64,000 bases of DNA from Streptomyces sp. CB02058 (lineage in GTDB: Bacteria > Actinomycetota > Actinomycetes > Streptomycetales > Streptomycetaceae), in assembly GCF_001905505.1 (NCBI RefSeq), contig NZ_LIPG01000006.1, positions 248,001-312,000 on the forward strand, written 5' to 3'. Shown here in pieces: positions 8,406 to 16,856 of the stretch; positions within the stretch are counted from its first letter, which is position 1, and the number at the start of each line of letters is the position of its first letter. The notes beneath the pieces are model-generated. The model did not search any database. It saw only the letters and a program-made list of their open reading frames with translations, and had not been told where the DNA came from. The position numbers and the translations under genes were made by a program.

Positions 8406-9677
8406 ATGTCAGGGGAGCGGCGGCGCACAGCCGTAGTGGGCAGCGGGGTGGCGGGACTGACCGCCGCGCACGTCCTGGGGAAGGCGCACGACGTGACGCT
8501 CGTCGAGGCGGACGAGCGCGCCGGCGGACACGCGCACACCCACGACCTGACCTCGTCGGACGGCCGGACACACCGCGTCGACTCGGGCTTCATCGTGCAC
8601 AACCGGCGGACGTATCCGCATCTGCTCCGGCTCTTCCGTGAACTCGGAGTGGAGACGCAGGAGTCCGAGATGAGCATGTCCGTGCGCTGCGAGGGGTGCG
8701 GACTCGAGTACGCGGGCGCCCGGGGCGCCGCCGGGCTGTTCGCCCGGCCCGGCTCCGCCGTACACGGCCCCTACCTGCGGATGCTGACCGAGGTGCCGCG
8801 CTTCCACCGGGCGGCCAGGGCGCTGCTCGCCATGCCGGAGGGGACCGGGGACATGACCCTGGGGGAGTTCGCGGAGCGCGGGCGGTTCTCCGCCTACTTC
8901 CGCGCGCACTTCCTGACCCCCATGGTCTCCGCCGTCTGGTCCTGCGACCCGGTGACCGCGACGCTCTACCCCGCCCGCTACCTCTTCCGGTTCCTCCAGC
9001 ACCACGGGATGCTCTCGATCGGCGGTTCCCCGGTCTGGCGGACCGTCACCGGCGGGTCGCGCTCGTACGTCGACCGCGTCGTCAAGCAGGTGTACTCCGT
9101 GCGGACGGCCACCCCGGTCAGGACCGTCCGCAGGCACAGCGACGGCGTGGAGATCGTCACCGAGGACGGCGCGACCGAGGAGTACGACGCGGTGGTCCTC
9201 GCCACCCATCCCGGCCAGGCACTCCGGCTGCTCGCCGACCCGACCGACGAGGAACGGCGCACGCTCGGGGCGTTCCGCTACACCCGCAACCCCACGCTGC
9301 TGCACACCGACACCACGCTGCTGCCCCGCAGCCGGGGGGCCGCCGCCTCCTGGAACTATCTGATGCCGTCCTGCGCCGCCGACGCCGACCGGGTCACCGT
9401 CAGCTACGACATGAACCGCCTCCAGCGGCTGGACGCCCCCGAACGGTTCGTCGTCACGCTGAACGGCGCGGACCGGGTCGACCCGGACTCCGTACGGGCC
9501 CGCATGGTGTACGAACACCCGGTGTTCACGCCGGAGTCGGTGGCCGCCCAGGCCCGGCTCCCCGCGCTCTCCGGGCCGGTCACCGCCTTCGCGGGCGCCT
9601 ACCACGGCTGGGGGTTCCACGAGGACGGCTGCCGGTCCGGCGCCGAGGCCGCCGCCGCGCTGGGGGTGACATGGTGA
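8406..9677 (+). CDS. FAD-dependent oxidoreductase (amine oxidase/desaturase type), Rv0449c-like
   Basis: A 423-aa flavoprotein. The N-terminus is a Rossmann dinucleotide motif VVGSGVAGLTAAHVL (residues 9-23) with the acidic residue following at VEADE, and an ERAGGHAHT FAD-contact segment. The rest resembles NAD(P)-binding amine-oxidase and phytoene-desaturase-like proteins. The ATG at 8406 has GGAGG about 8 bp before it. It is the first of five tightly overlapping genes whose order (FAD oxidoreductase, DUF1365, Cfa-like enzyme, DUF1295) matches the sigK locus of Mycobacterium tuberculosis as I remember it (Rv0449c-Rv0446c). A role in oxidising or reducing a modified membrane fatty acid is inferred from this context. 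Confidence 0.85.
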   Translation: MSGERRRTAVVGSGVAGLTAAHVLGKAHDVTLVEADERAGGHAHTHDLTSSDGRTHRVDSGFIVHNRRTYPHLLRLFRELGVETQESEMSMSVRCEGCGLEYAGARGAAGLFARPGSAVHGPYLRMLTEVPRFHRAARALLAMPEGTGDMTLGEFAERGRFSAYFRAHFLTPMVSAVWSCDPVTATLYPARYLFRFLQHHGMLSIGGSPVWRTVTGGSRSYVDRVVKQVYSVRTATPVRTVRRHSDGVEIVTEDGATEEYDAVVLATHPGQALRLLADPTDEERRTLGAFRYTRNPTLLHTDTTLLPRSRGAAASWNYLMPSCAADADRVTVSYDMNRLQRLDAPERFVVTLNGADRVDPDSVRARMVYEHPVFTPESVAAQARLPALSGPVTAFAGAYHGWGFHEDGCRSGAEAAAALGVTW

Positions 9678-10399
9678 GCAGCGCCCTCTACCCGTGCACC
9701 ATCACCCACGTACGGACCGCGCCCCGCCGGTACGCCCTGCGGCACCGCACCTATCTGTGGCTCATCGACCCGGACCGCCCGCCGGAGCTGCCCGCGCTCC
9801 TGCGCCCGCTGGCCGGCTTCGACGCCCGTGACCACTTCGGCGGCACGGCGCCCACGGTGCGGGCCGGGCTCGAACGGTTCCTCTCGGCCCAGGGCGTCGA
9901 CCTCGCCGACGGCACCGTCACCATGCTCACCCAGGCCCGCGTCCTCGGGCACGTCTTCAACCCGCTGACCGTCTACTGGTGCCGCCGCCCCGACGGCAGC
10001 CCCCTCTGCGTGGTCGCCGAGGTGCACAACACCTACGGCGAACGCCACTGCTACCTGCTGCGCCCCGACGCCGAGGACCGGGCGGCCACCGGCAAGGACT
10101 TCTACGTGTCGCCGTTCTTCCCGGTCGACGGCGACTACCGCATGCGGCTGCCGGAGCCGGACGGACGGCTCAGCCTGACGGTCCATCTGGAGCGCGAGGC
10201 CGCCCGCCCGTTCACCGCGACCGTACGCGGGACACGGCGCCCCGGCACCCCCGCCCAGCTGCTGCGGCTGTTCCTGCGCCACCCCTTCTCCACCGCGGTC
10301 GTGTCCGCCGCCATCCGCCTGCACGGCATCCGGCTGTTCCTGCGCCGGCTGCCCGTCCAGCCCCGCCCCCGTCACCACACCCAGGAAGGCATGCAGTGA
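9671..10399 (+). CDS. DUF1365 family protein
   Basis: A 242-aa protein of the DUF1365 family, recognised by its N-terminal pattern LYPCTITHVRTAPRRYALRHRTY, the HVFNPLTVYWC segment (about residues 96-106), EVHNTYGERHCYLL and the SPFFPVDGDY segment (about 145-154). Function is unknown; these genes nearly always sit next to Cfa-like methyltransferases and FAD oxidoreductases. The ATG at 9671 overlaps the previous gene by 7 bp; a GTG one codon later is possible. No signal peptide is seen. Confidence 0.85.
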   Translation: MVSSALYPCTITHVRTAPRRYALRHRTYLWLIDPDRPPELPALLRPLAGFDARDHFGGTAPTVRAGLERFLSAQGVDLADGTVTMLTQARVLGHVFNPLTVYWCRRPDGSPLCVVAEVHNTYGERHCYLLRPDAEDRAATGKDFYVSPFFPVDGDYRMRLPEPDGRLSLTVHLEREAARPFTATVRGTRRPGTPAQLLRLFLRHPFSTAVVSAAIRLHGIRLFLRRLPVQPRPRHHTQEGMQ

Positions 10400-11733
10400 A
10401 GGTGCCCACCTCTCCCACCTCTCCCACCCCGCCCCTCTCGCCCGTCGCGCCCGCCCCCGGCGGCCCGATCCCGGCCCAGACGCGGGCCACCACGACGACC
10501 CCCCTCACCGGCGTCGATCCCGGCCGATGGCCCGACGTCGCCGCCCAGCCACGGGCCTCCGGCATCAGGACGGCCGTGGCCGAACGGCTCGTACGGCACG
10601 CGCTGTCCAGGCTTCCGCTGCGCGCCCGGTTCGCCGGCCGCGACAGCATCGGGCTCGGCGGACCGCTCATGGAGATCCGCCGGCCCGACGCGTTCTTCCG
10701 GCGGATCGGCGCGGGCGGCCTCGTCGGGTTCGGCGAGTCGTACATGGCCGGGGAGTGGGACTCGCCCGACCTCGTCGGAGTGCTGAGCGTCCTCGCCGGG
10801 AACGCCGCGGACCTCGTCCCCGCACCGCTGCAGAAGCTGCGCGGCCTCTGGGCCCTGCGGCAGCCCGCGTCGCAGGCCAACACCCCCGAGGGCTCACGGG
10901 AGAACATCAGCCACCACTACGACCTGTCGAACGACCTCTTCGCCCTCTTCCTCGACGAGACGCTGAGCTACTCCTCGGCGGTCTTCCGCGGCTTCCCCGC
11001 CGAGCAGGGCCTGCTCCCCGCCGCCCAGCACCGGAAGATCGACCTCCTGCTCGACCTGGCCGGCGTGGGACCCGGCACCGAACTGCTGGAGATCGGCACC
11101 GGCTGGGGCGAACTCGCCATCCGCGCCGCCGCGCGGGGCGCCCGCGTCACCACCCTCACGCTCTCCCGGGAACAGCGGGAGCTGGCCAGGGGCCGCATCC
11201 GAGAGGCCGGTCACGAGGACCGCGTCGACGTGCGGCTCTGCGACTACCGGGACGCCGCGGGGGAGTACGACGCGATCGTCAGCGTCGAGATGATCGAGGC
11301 CGTCGGCGAGGAGTTCTGGCCGGTGTACTTCCGGACGCTGGAGCGCTGCCTCGCCCCGGGCGGGCGTATCGCGCTCCAGGCCATCACCATGCCGGACGAC
11401 CGGATGCTCGCCAGCCGCAGCACCTACACCTGGATCCAGAAGTACATCTTCCCCGGCGGGCTGCTCCCCTCCACCGAGGCCGTCGAACGCGTCACCACCG
11501 CCCACACCGGACTGCGGATCAGACAGCGCGGCGCCTTCGGCATGCACTACGCCGAGACCCTCAGGCTGTGGCGGGAACGCTTCGAGGAGCGCGCCGCCCA
11601 GGTCGACGCGCTCGGCTTCGACGCGACCTTCCGCCGGATGTGGACCTTCTACCTCGCCTACTCCGAGGCCGGATTCCGGTCCGGCTACCTCGATGTGCAG
11701 CAGATTCTCCTGACCCGTGAGGACACCGCGTGA
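10396..11733 (+). CDS. cyclopropane-fatty-acyl-phospholipid synthase-like methyltransferase 1 (UfaA1-like)
   Basis: A 445-aa SAM-dependent methyltransferase acting, by family, on unsaturated acyl chains of membrane phospholipids. After a Pro/Thr-rich N-terminal 40 residues it shows ENISHHYDLSND (about 168-179), SAM motif I LEIGTGWGELA (about 232-242), and the KYIFPGGLLPS and FGMHYAETL segments conserved in Cfa enzymes. In the segment equivalent to E. coli YSCAYW it reads YSSAVF, so Ser replaces Cys. It begins at GTG 10396, overlapping the previous stop by 4 bp, with AGGAAGG upstream. By position it is the counterpart of mycobacterial ufaA1; 10-methyl branching rather than cyclopropanation is possible. 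Confidence 0.85.
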   Translation: MKVPTSPTSPTPPLSPVAPAPGGPIPAQTRATTTTPLTGVDPGRWPDVAAQPRASGIRTAVAERLVRHALSRLPLRARFAGRDSIGLGGPLMEIRRPDAFFRRIGAGGLVGFGESYMAGEWDSPDLVGVLSVLAGNAADLVPAPLQKLRGLWALRQPASQANTPEGSRENISHHYDLSNDLFALFLDETLSYSSAVFRGFPAEQGLLPAAQHRKIDLLLDLAGVGPGTELLEIGTGWGELAIRAAARGARVTTLTLSREQRELARGRIREAGHEDRVDVRLCDYRDAAGEYDAIVSVEMIEAVGEEFWPVYFRTLERCLAPGGRIALQAITMPDDRMLASRSTYTWIQKYIFPGGLLPSTEAVERVTTAHTGLRIRQRGAFGMHYAETLRLWRERFEERAAQVDALGFDATFRRMWTFYLAYSEAGFRSGYLDVQQILLTREDTA

Positions 11734-13124
11734 ACACCTTGACCGACACCCCGGGAACCGGAGCCGCGCAGCGGATCGCGCCGGTCGTCGAGCAGTTCCT
11801 CGGCGGTCCGCCGCCGGTCAGGATCAGGATGTGGGACGGCAGCGAGACCGGCCCCGAGGACGCCCCCACCGTGCACGTACGCTCCCGCCGCGCGCTGCGC
11901 AGGCTCCTGTGGCAGCCGGGCGAACTCGGCCTCGCCGAGGCCTACATCACCGGTGACATCGACATCGCCGACGACCTCGGTGAGGGTCTGCGCGCCATGC
12001 GCCGCGCGTCACGGGAACAGGGCCTCGACCTGCCCCGTCCCCGTGTCGCCGACCGCCTGCGGGCGGCCGGGACCGCACTGCGCCTCGGCGCGGTCGGCCC
12101 CCGCCCGCCGGTTCCCGCCGCCCGGGCGGGGCTCAGCGGCGCCCTGCACAGCAAGGCCCGCGACCGGGCGGCCATCAGCCACCACTACGACCTGTCGAAC
12201 GCCTTCTACTCCCTGCTGCTCGACGAGACCATGGCCTACTCGTGCGGCTACTGGACCGGCACCGGCCCCGAGTACGGGCCGGCCGACGCCCAGCGCGACA
12301 AGCTGGAGCTGATCTGCCGCAAGCTCGGACTGCGGCCCGGCGCCCGGCTCCTCGACATCGGCTGCGGCTGGGGGTCCCTGACCCTCCACGCGGCGGGCAG
12401 GCACGGGGTCCGCGTCACAGCGGTCACCCTGGCGCGGGAGCAGGCGGCGTACGTACGCGGACAGGTGGCGGAACGCGGCCTGGAGGACCTCGTCGAGGTG
12501 CACTGCTGCGACTACCGCGACGTCCCCGGCCTGCCGGACTTCCGGGGCGGGTACGACGCCGTGTCCACCGTGGAGATGGGGGAGCACGTCGGGGACGCCG
12601 AGTACCCGGCCTTCACCGCGCTGCTCCACTCCGTGCTCCGGCCGGGCGGCCGGGCCCTGGTCCAGCAGATGTCCCGGGGCACCACCGCTCCCGGCGGCGG
12701 GGCCTTCATCGAGTCCTACATCGCCCCGGACATGCACATGCGCCCGCTCGGTGAGACGGTCGGTCTCCTCGAAGGGGCGGGGCTGGAGGTCCGTGACGTG
12801 GAATCGATGCGCGAGCACTACGTGCTGACCGTCGAGGCGTGGCACCGCACGCTGGAGGAGCGCTGGCCCGAGTTCACGGCCCTGGTCGGCGAGGAGACCG
12901 CCCGGGTGTGGCGCCTCTACCTGGTGGGCGGCGCCCTGGCCTTCGAGGAGCGGCGCATGGGCGTGGACCAGATCCTCTCCGTCCGGCCCGGTGCGGAGGG
13001 CTCGGCGGGCATGCCCCTCACCCGCCACGGCTGGTACGAGGGCCTCGGCCGGGCGGCCGGAGAGGGCGGCCGTACCCAGGCCGGATCCGGCGTCGCGGCG
13101 CCACGCACCGGGGCCGGCCGGTGA
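11730..13124 (+). CDS. cyclopropane-fatty-acyl-phospholipid synthase-like methyltransferase 2
   Basis: A second, divergent Cfa-family methyltransferase of 464 aa, starting at GTG 11730 with a 4-bp overlap. It has AISHHYDLSNAFY (about 148-160), YSCGYW with the Cys retained, SAM motif I LDIGCGWGSL (about 207-216) and EMGEHVG in the active-site region. It lacks the KYIFPGG form seen in its neighbour (it reads SYIAPDMHMRP), so the two are not recent duplicates. It ends in a Gly/Thr-rich tail of about 35 residues. The mycobacterial sigK locus has a single Cfa-like gene as far as I recall, so this extra enzyme may add a second reaction on the same lipids. Confidence 0.85.
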   Translation: MNTLTDTPGTGAAQRIAPVVEQFLGGPPPVRIRMWDGSETGPEDAPTVHVRSRRALRRLLWQPGELGLAEAYITGDIDIADDLGEGLRAMRRASREQGLDLPRPRVADRLRAAGTALRLGAVGPRPPVPAARAGLSGALHSKARDRAAISHHYDLSNAFYSLLLDETMAYSCGYWTGTGPEYGPADAQRDKLELICRKLGLRPGARLLDIGCGWGSLTLHAAGRHGVRVTAVTLAREQAAYVRGQVAERGLEDLVEVHCCDYRDVPGLPDFRGGYDAVSTVEMGEHVGDAEYPAFTALLHSVLRPGGRALVQQMSRGTTAPGGGAFIESYIAPDMHMRPLGETVGLLEGAGLEVRDVESMREHYVLTVEAWHRTLEERWPEFTALVGEETARVWRLYLVGGALAFEERRMGVDQILSVRPGAEGSAGMPLTRHGWYEGLGRAAGEGGRTQAGSGVAAPRTGAGR

Positions 13125-13933
13125 ACGGCTTCGCCTGGCAGGAGTTCGCCACGAACCTGGCGGCGGCGGCGGGCGCCGCCCTCGCCGTCATGCTCGTGAC
13201 CTTCCTGATCGCCCTGCGCAAGGGGATGCACAGGATCGTCGACGTCGCGTGGGGCCTCGGCTTCGCGGCCGTCGCCCTCGTCTCGTACGCGATGTCGGCC
13301 GGCGGGGGCAGCGACGCGCGCCGGCTCCTGGTGACCGTGCTGACCGTGGTGTGGGGCGGGCGGCTGGCCGTGCACATCGGCCGTCGGGGCCGGGGCCACG
13401 GGGAGGATCCGCGCTACGAGGCCATGCTGGCCAAGGCGCCGGGCCACCCCGCGCTGTACGCCCTGCGGAAGGTCTATCTGCTCCAGGGCGCGCTGGTCTG
13501 GCTCATCTCCCTGCCGGTGCAGGCCGGGTACTACCTTCCGGGGCCGCTCGACGCGTGGGCCTGGGCCGGTGCGGCGCTCTGGGCGGTGGGACTCGTCTTC
13601 GAGGGGGTGGGCGACGCGCAGCTCGCCCGCTTCAAGCGCGACCCGGCGAACAAGGGCCGGATCATGGACCGGGGGCTGTGGTCCTGGACCCGGCACCCGA
13701 ACTACTTCGGCGACTTCTGCGTCTGGTGGGGGCTCTTCCTCGTCGTCTGCGGCGACCCCGCGGTCGCGGCCACCACGCTCGTCTCGCCCGTGGTCATGAG
13801 CCTCCTGCTGACCAAGGGCAGCGGCAAGGCCCTGCTGGAGCGGCACATGGAAGGACGGCCGGGATACGCCGAGTACGTCGCCCGCACCAGCGGCTTCCTC
13901 CCGCTGCCCCCGGGCACGCCCCGCCGGGGCTGA
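13121..13933 (+). CDS. DUF1295 membrane protein (steroid-5-alpha-reductase/ICMT-like)
   Basis: A 270-aa polytopic membrane protein of the DUF1295 family with about seven helices. The signature near the C-terminus, GLWSWTRHPNYFGDFCVWWGLFL (shown in part; residues about 185-207), is the NADPH-binding type motif shared with steroid 5-alpha-reductases and isoprenylcysteine methyltransferases. GTG 13121 overlaps the previous stop by 4 bp. It is the last gene of the operon and is followed by a strong hairpin. It may reduce a double bond in the lipid made by the upstream enzymes (inference; the M. tuberculosis counterpart would be Rv0446c). Confidence 0.85.
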   Translation: MNGFAWQEFATNLAAAAGAALAVMLVTFLIALRKGMHRIVDVAWGLGFAAVALVSYAMSAGGGSDARRLLVTVLTVVWGGRLAVHIGRRGRGHGEDPRYEAMLAKAPGHPALYALRKVYLLQGALVWLISLPVQAGYYLPGPLDAWAWAGAALWAVGLVFEGVGDAQLARFKRDPANKGRIMDRGLWSWTRHPNYFGDFCVWWGLFLVVCGDPAVAATTLVSPVVMSLLLTKGSGKALLERHMEGRPGYAEYVARTSGFLPLPPGTPRRG

Positions 13934-13945
13934 ACCACCGGACAG

Positions 13946-13986
13946 GGGTGTGCCCCCGGCCTCGCGCTCGGGCCGGGGGCACACCC
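13946..13986. terminator. bidirectional terminator after DUF1295 and rskA
   Basis: Perfect 16-bp stem, 13946-13961 with 13971-13986 (arms begin GGGTGTGCCC and end GGCACACCC), 9-nt loop, between the convergent ends of the lipid operon and the anti-sigma gene. Confidence 0.8.
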
Positions 13987-13999
13987 GCGTGGTGAGGGC

Positions 14000-14755
14000 T
14001 CAGGCGTCCCGGAACTCCATCAGCGCCACCGGCGCGGAGGTCGGCTGATCGGATCCGCCCGTCGGTTCGACGGTGATGCCCATGCCGGAGGCCCGGTCCA
14101 CGGGCCCGTCCAGCAGGACCGCGTCGTCCGTCGCGGACGGATTCATCAGCCCGGCCGACCGCATGCCGCCGGCGTCGTCGAACCACAGCTGGTACACCTT
14201 GCCGCCGGGCGGCGGTGCCATGTCCGAGGCGAGGAACACCGCCCGGTTCACGCTCTTCGAGACGACCACGGTGCCCCGGGCGCCGTTCCCGAGATCCGCG
14301 GCGGTGGTCGTGGCGTCCGGCGCGGTGAGCACCCGCGCCACCTGCTCGTTGTGCCGCTGGGCCCGGTCGGTCTCCTGCCGGGCGTCCTGGGCGACCTGGT
14401 TCTGCCACACGGCGACCCCGCCGAACGCGGCAGCGGCGGCGACGCAGGCGGCGAGCGCGTACGTCGACCAGCGGCCGGCCCGCCCGGAGGGGGACCCGGC
14501 GCGCGGGCTCCCGGCATGGGGCGGCGGATCCTGCCGTACGGTCGAGATCTCCCGCAGCACCCGCTCCCGCAGCGCGGGCGGCGGGGTGGCGGAGACGGCG
14601 AGCCCGAGCCGGGCGGCGGTGGCCGACAGCTCGCGCACCTCCTGGGCACACGCCTCGCAGGCGCCCAGATGCCGTTCGAACTCGACGCGCTCGTCCTCGG
14701 GCAGAGCGTGCAGGGCGTAGGCCCCGGTCAGTGTGTGCAGTTCGGCCGTGCTCAT
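14000..14755 (-). CDS. rskA: anti-sigma-K factor RskA-like protein
   Basis: A 251-aa single-pass membrane anti-sigma factor. The cytoplasmic N-terminal domain holds a zinc-finger-like HLGACEAC element (about residues 29-36); a helix at about 98-115 crosses the membrane; the extracytoplasmic RskA domain has the family segments GGKVYQLWFDDAGG and a beta-rich end (GITVEPTGGSDQPT). ATG 14755 overlaps the sigma gene stop by 4 bp, indicating translational coupling. It should hold the sigma factor inactive until proteolysis on an external, probably redox, signal (known for mycobacterial RskA). Length is close to that of mycobacterial RskA. Confidence 0.9.
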   Translation of the reverse strand: MSTAELHTLTGAYALHALPEDERVEFERHLGACEACAQEVRELSATAARLGLAVSATPPPALRERVLREISTVRQDPPPHAGSPRAGSPSGRAGRWSTYALAACVAAAAAFGGVAVWQNQVAQDARQETDRAQRHNEQVARVLTAPDATTTAADLGNGARGTVVVSKSVNRAVFLASDMAPPPGGKVYQLWFDDAGGMRSAGLMNPSATDDAVLLDGPVDRASGMGITVEPTGGSDQPTSAPVALMEFRDA

Positions 14756-15336
14756 GCGCTCACCCCCAGGCAGTCGCGCAGCCGGATCAGTCCGTCGCGC
14801 AGTCGTGTCTTGATCGTTCCCAGCGGTACGGAGAGCAGCTCGCCGACCTCGCGATACGTCAGTCCGCGGTAGTACGCCAGTGTCACCGACTCCCGCTGGA
14901 GCTCGGAGAGGGTCCGCAGACAGCGCCGGACCTGCTCCCTCTCCAGCCGGGACTCGACCTGCTCGGACACCTCGTCGAAGTCCGGGGTGCGGTCCAGCAG
15001 CGCCGCCTTGTGCTCCCGCGCGGCGGCGGCCTCGGCCGAGCGGACGCGGTCCACCGCGCGGCGGTGCGCGAGGGTCAGCACCCAGTTCATGGCGCTGCCC
15101 CGGGACGGCTGGTAGCGGGCGGCGGTACGCCACATCTCGACCAGGACCTCCTGGGCCACCTCCTCCGACTGGGCCGGGTCCCGGAGCACGCTCCGCACCA
15201 GACCGAGGACCGGCCCGCTGACCTGGTCGTACACCTGGTTGAAGGCGTCCTGGTCGCCACGGGCGACCTGGACGAGCAGGTCGTCCAGGCGGGGGCCCGG
15301 CGAGGGGACCCCACTGATGTGTACGGCTTCTCTCAC
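14752..15336 (-). CDS. sigK: ECF RNA polymerase sigma factor SigK
   Basis: A 194-aa ECF sigma factor. Region 2 is seen at about residues 25-90 (DAFNQVYDQVSG through EEVAQEVLVEMWR) and region 4 at about 135-190 (LSELQRESVTLAYYRGLTY, then GTIKTRLRDGLIRLR). The GTG at 15336 is preceded by GGGAGG at 9-bp spacing and gives the usual SigK length. Downstream overlap with rskA, nearby lipid genes and a fasciclin gene all match the mycobacterial SigK system. A copy of the CCAATCC-N16-CGAAT promoter lies directly upstream, so autoregulation is expected. Confidence 0.92.
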   Translation of the reverse strand: MREAVHISGVPSPGPRLDDLLVQVARGDQDAFNQVYDQVSGPVLGLVRSVLRDPAQSEEVAQEVLVEMWRTAARYQPSRGSAMNWVLTLAHRRAVDRVRSAEAAAAREHKAALLDRTPDFDEVSEQVESRLEREQVRRCLRTLSELQRESVTLAYYRGLTYREVGELLSVPLGTIKTRLRDGLIRLRDCLGVSA

Positions 15337-15376
15337 GCGGACGATCCTCCCGGAGCACGCATCGGTTTCCTGACTG

Positions 15377-15404
15377 ATTCGGAGCCGGCGTCTCTCCGGA
15401 TTGG
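15377..15404 (-). promoter_or_regulatory. SigK-type autoregulatory promoter of sigK-rskA
   Basis: On the minus strand CCAATCC (15404-15398), 16 bp, CGAAT (15381-15377; preceded by C). The leader to the GTG at 15336 would be about 34 nt. Boxes and spacing are identical to the two sites at 8.3 kb. Confidence 0.78.
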
Positions 15405-15422
15405 TCGAACAGGATACGGATT

Positions 15423-15878
15423 TCAGGGACCGGCCCCGGCCGAGGCCCTCGCCTGCCCGGTCCGGGACCCCACGGCCGCGCGGACGACCAGGAAGACCAC
15501 CAGGCCGATCGGTGACAGAAGGATCGTCAGCACCAGCACGGGGCCCATGACGAGTGGGTGCACCCCCCTGCGGCGCGACTCCAGGAAGATCCATTGTCCG
15601 AGCAGCAGATCCCACGCGATGATCTGCGCCCAGACCGCGCCGGCGCCGTTCGCCGACGCCGTGAGCTCGCGGAACGTGTCGATGTCGGGGCTGCTCACCG
15701 CCGCCCACAGCTCGGGGAACACCGGGACGGCCATCACGGCCCAGAGGGTGAGCACCGGAAGGACGGTGAGCGGGGACGCGGCCACGCGGGCGGTCAGGGG
15801 CCGGTGCGGCGCGAAGATCATCAGCAGCCAGACGGGGGCCACCGCCATGAACGTGATCTCGAAGAGGGCGCCGGTCAT
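15423..15878 (-). CDS. ABA4-like (DUF4281) integral membrane protein
   Basis: A 151-aa protein with four predicted helices. The segment AWDLLLGQWIFLESRRRGVH (residues about 99-118) is the conserved core of ABA4-like/DUF4281 proteins, named after a plant protein needed for neoxanthin formation; the bacterial role is unknown. Its start overlaps the stop of the upstream membrane-protein gene by 4 bp, so the two are one unit. It ends 86 bp before sigK on the same strand, so read-through into sigK-rskA is possible. Confidence 0.7.
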   Translation of the reverse strand: MTGALFEITFMAVAPVWLLMIFAPHRPLTARVAASPLTVLPVLTLWAVMAVPVFPELWAAVSSPDIDTFRELTASANGAGAVWAQIIAWDLLLGQWIFLESRRRGVHPLVMGPVLVLTILLSPIGLVVFLVVRAAVGSRTGQARASAGAGP

Positions 15879-16837
15879 GACACGAGCTCCTTGTCCTGCG
15901 CTCCGGCCGACGGGGTGGAGCCGTCACGCCGCAGCGCGACGAGGGATCCGGCGGCCGTGGCGGCGGCGATCAGACCCGCGGCGGCGAGCGTCGCCCCGTC
16001 GGGGTGGACCAGCGGCTGACCGCGCAGCGCCTGCCAGGTCACCAGGGCCACGACGGCGGCGTACGAACCGGAGGCGACGAGCACCAGACGCAGACGCACG
16101 CGGGGGTCGCGCAGCCGGGTGATCCGGGGCGCGAGAAGCATCAGGGCGAGCAGGAACAGCGGGAGCAGCTGCAGGGCGTGCATGCCCACGAAGTGCGGGA
16201 CGCGCAGGTCGCCGCCCGTCGTCGACCAGCCGGTCAGGGCCATCGAGGGGCCGCCGTCCGGCACACCGACCGCGTGGGCGCCGACCACGTCGGCGGTGTC
16301 GAGACCGCCCGCCGCCCGCTGTCCGGCGGAGGGCTGGGTCATGAGGTAACCGAACGCGGCACCCACCAGGGCGATCAGCACCCCGGACCGTACGGCCCAG
16401 GCGGAGGCGCGGTCGGCGATCCGTGCCCGGAACAGCAGGACCGCGATGACGAGGGTGCCCGTCCAGAGGATCACGATGGTGACGGCCATGACGTCGTAGA
16501 GCGTCGAGTCGAGCGGGGTCGCCTGGTTGAAGTGGCTCCGCCTGCCCCTGATCACCTGGCCGGTGATGACCGCCATCTCCCCCGCGCACGCGAGAGTGAC
16601 GACGGTGCCCGCCCACCACCCCACGCGCCGGGCACGGGTCAGGAGCGTCAGCATCCACGCCAGGGCCAGGGCGTACACCACGAAGGAGACGGCGAACTTG
16701 AACGGCTTGGCCCAGATCGCCGAGCCCGCCAGGACCCGGTCGTCCACCAGGATCCCCACCGCGGCGACGACGGCCATCACGGCCATCGCGGCGGCGAAGA
16801 GGACTAACGGCCGGTGCCATGTGCGCCAGGACTGCAT
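15875..16837 (-). CDS. polytopic membrane protein of unknown function with a TTA codon
   Basis: A 320-aa protein with about eight hydrophobic helices, several conserved-looking His residues (HFVGMHALQ near residue 215) and a PSAGQRAAGG loop; no family was recognised with confidence. Codon 11 is TTA (plus-strand 16805-16807), the rare leucine codon read in Streptomyces by the bldA tRNA, so translation may be tied to late growth. It starts at ATG 16837, divergent from the MerR gene over a 105-bp region with a strong palindrome, and is followed with a 4-bp overlap by the ABA4-like gene. Confidence 0.6.
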   Translation of the reverse strand: MQSWRTWHRPLVLFAAAMAVMAVVAAVGILVDDRVLAGSAIWAKPFKFAVSFVVYALALAWMLTLLTRARRVGWWAGTVVTLACAGEMAVITGQVIRGRRSHFNQATPLDSTLYDVMAVTIVILWTGTLVIAVLLFRARIADRASAWAVRSGVLIALVGAAFGYLMTQPSAGQRAAGGLDTADVVGAHAVGVPDGGPSMALTGWSTTGGDLRVPHFVGMHALQLLPLFLLALMLLAPRITRLRDPRVRLRLVLVASGSYAAVVALVTWQALRGQPLVHPDGATLAAAGLIAAATAAGSLVALRRDGSTPSAGAQDKELVS

Positions 16838-16856
16838 GAAAACCCCCCCAGAAAGA

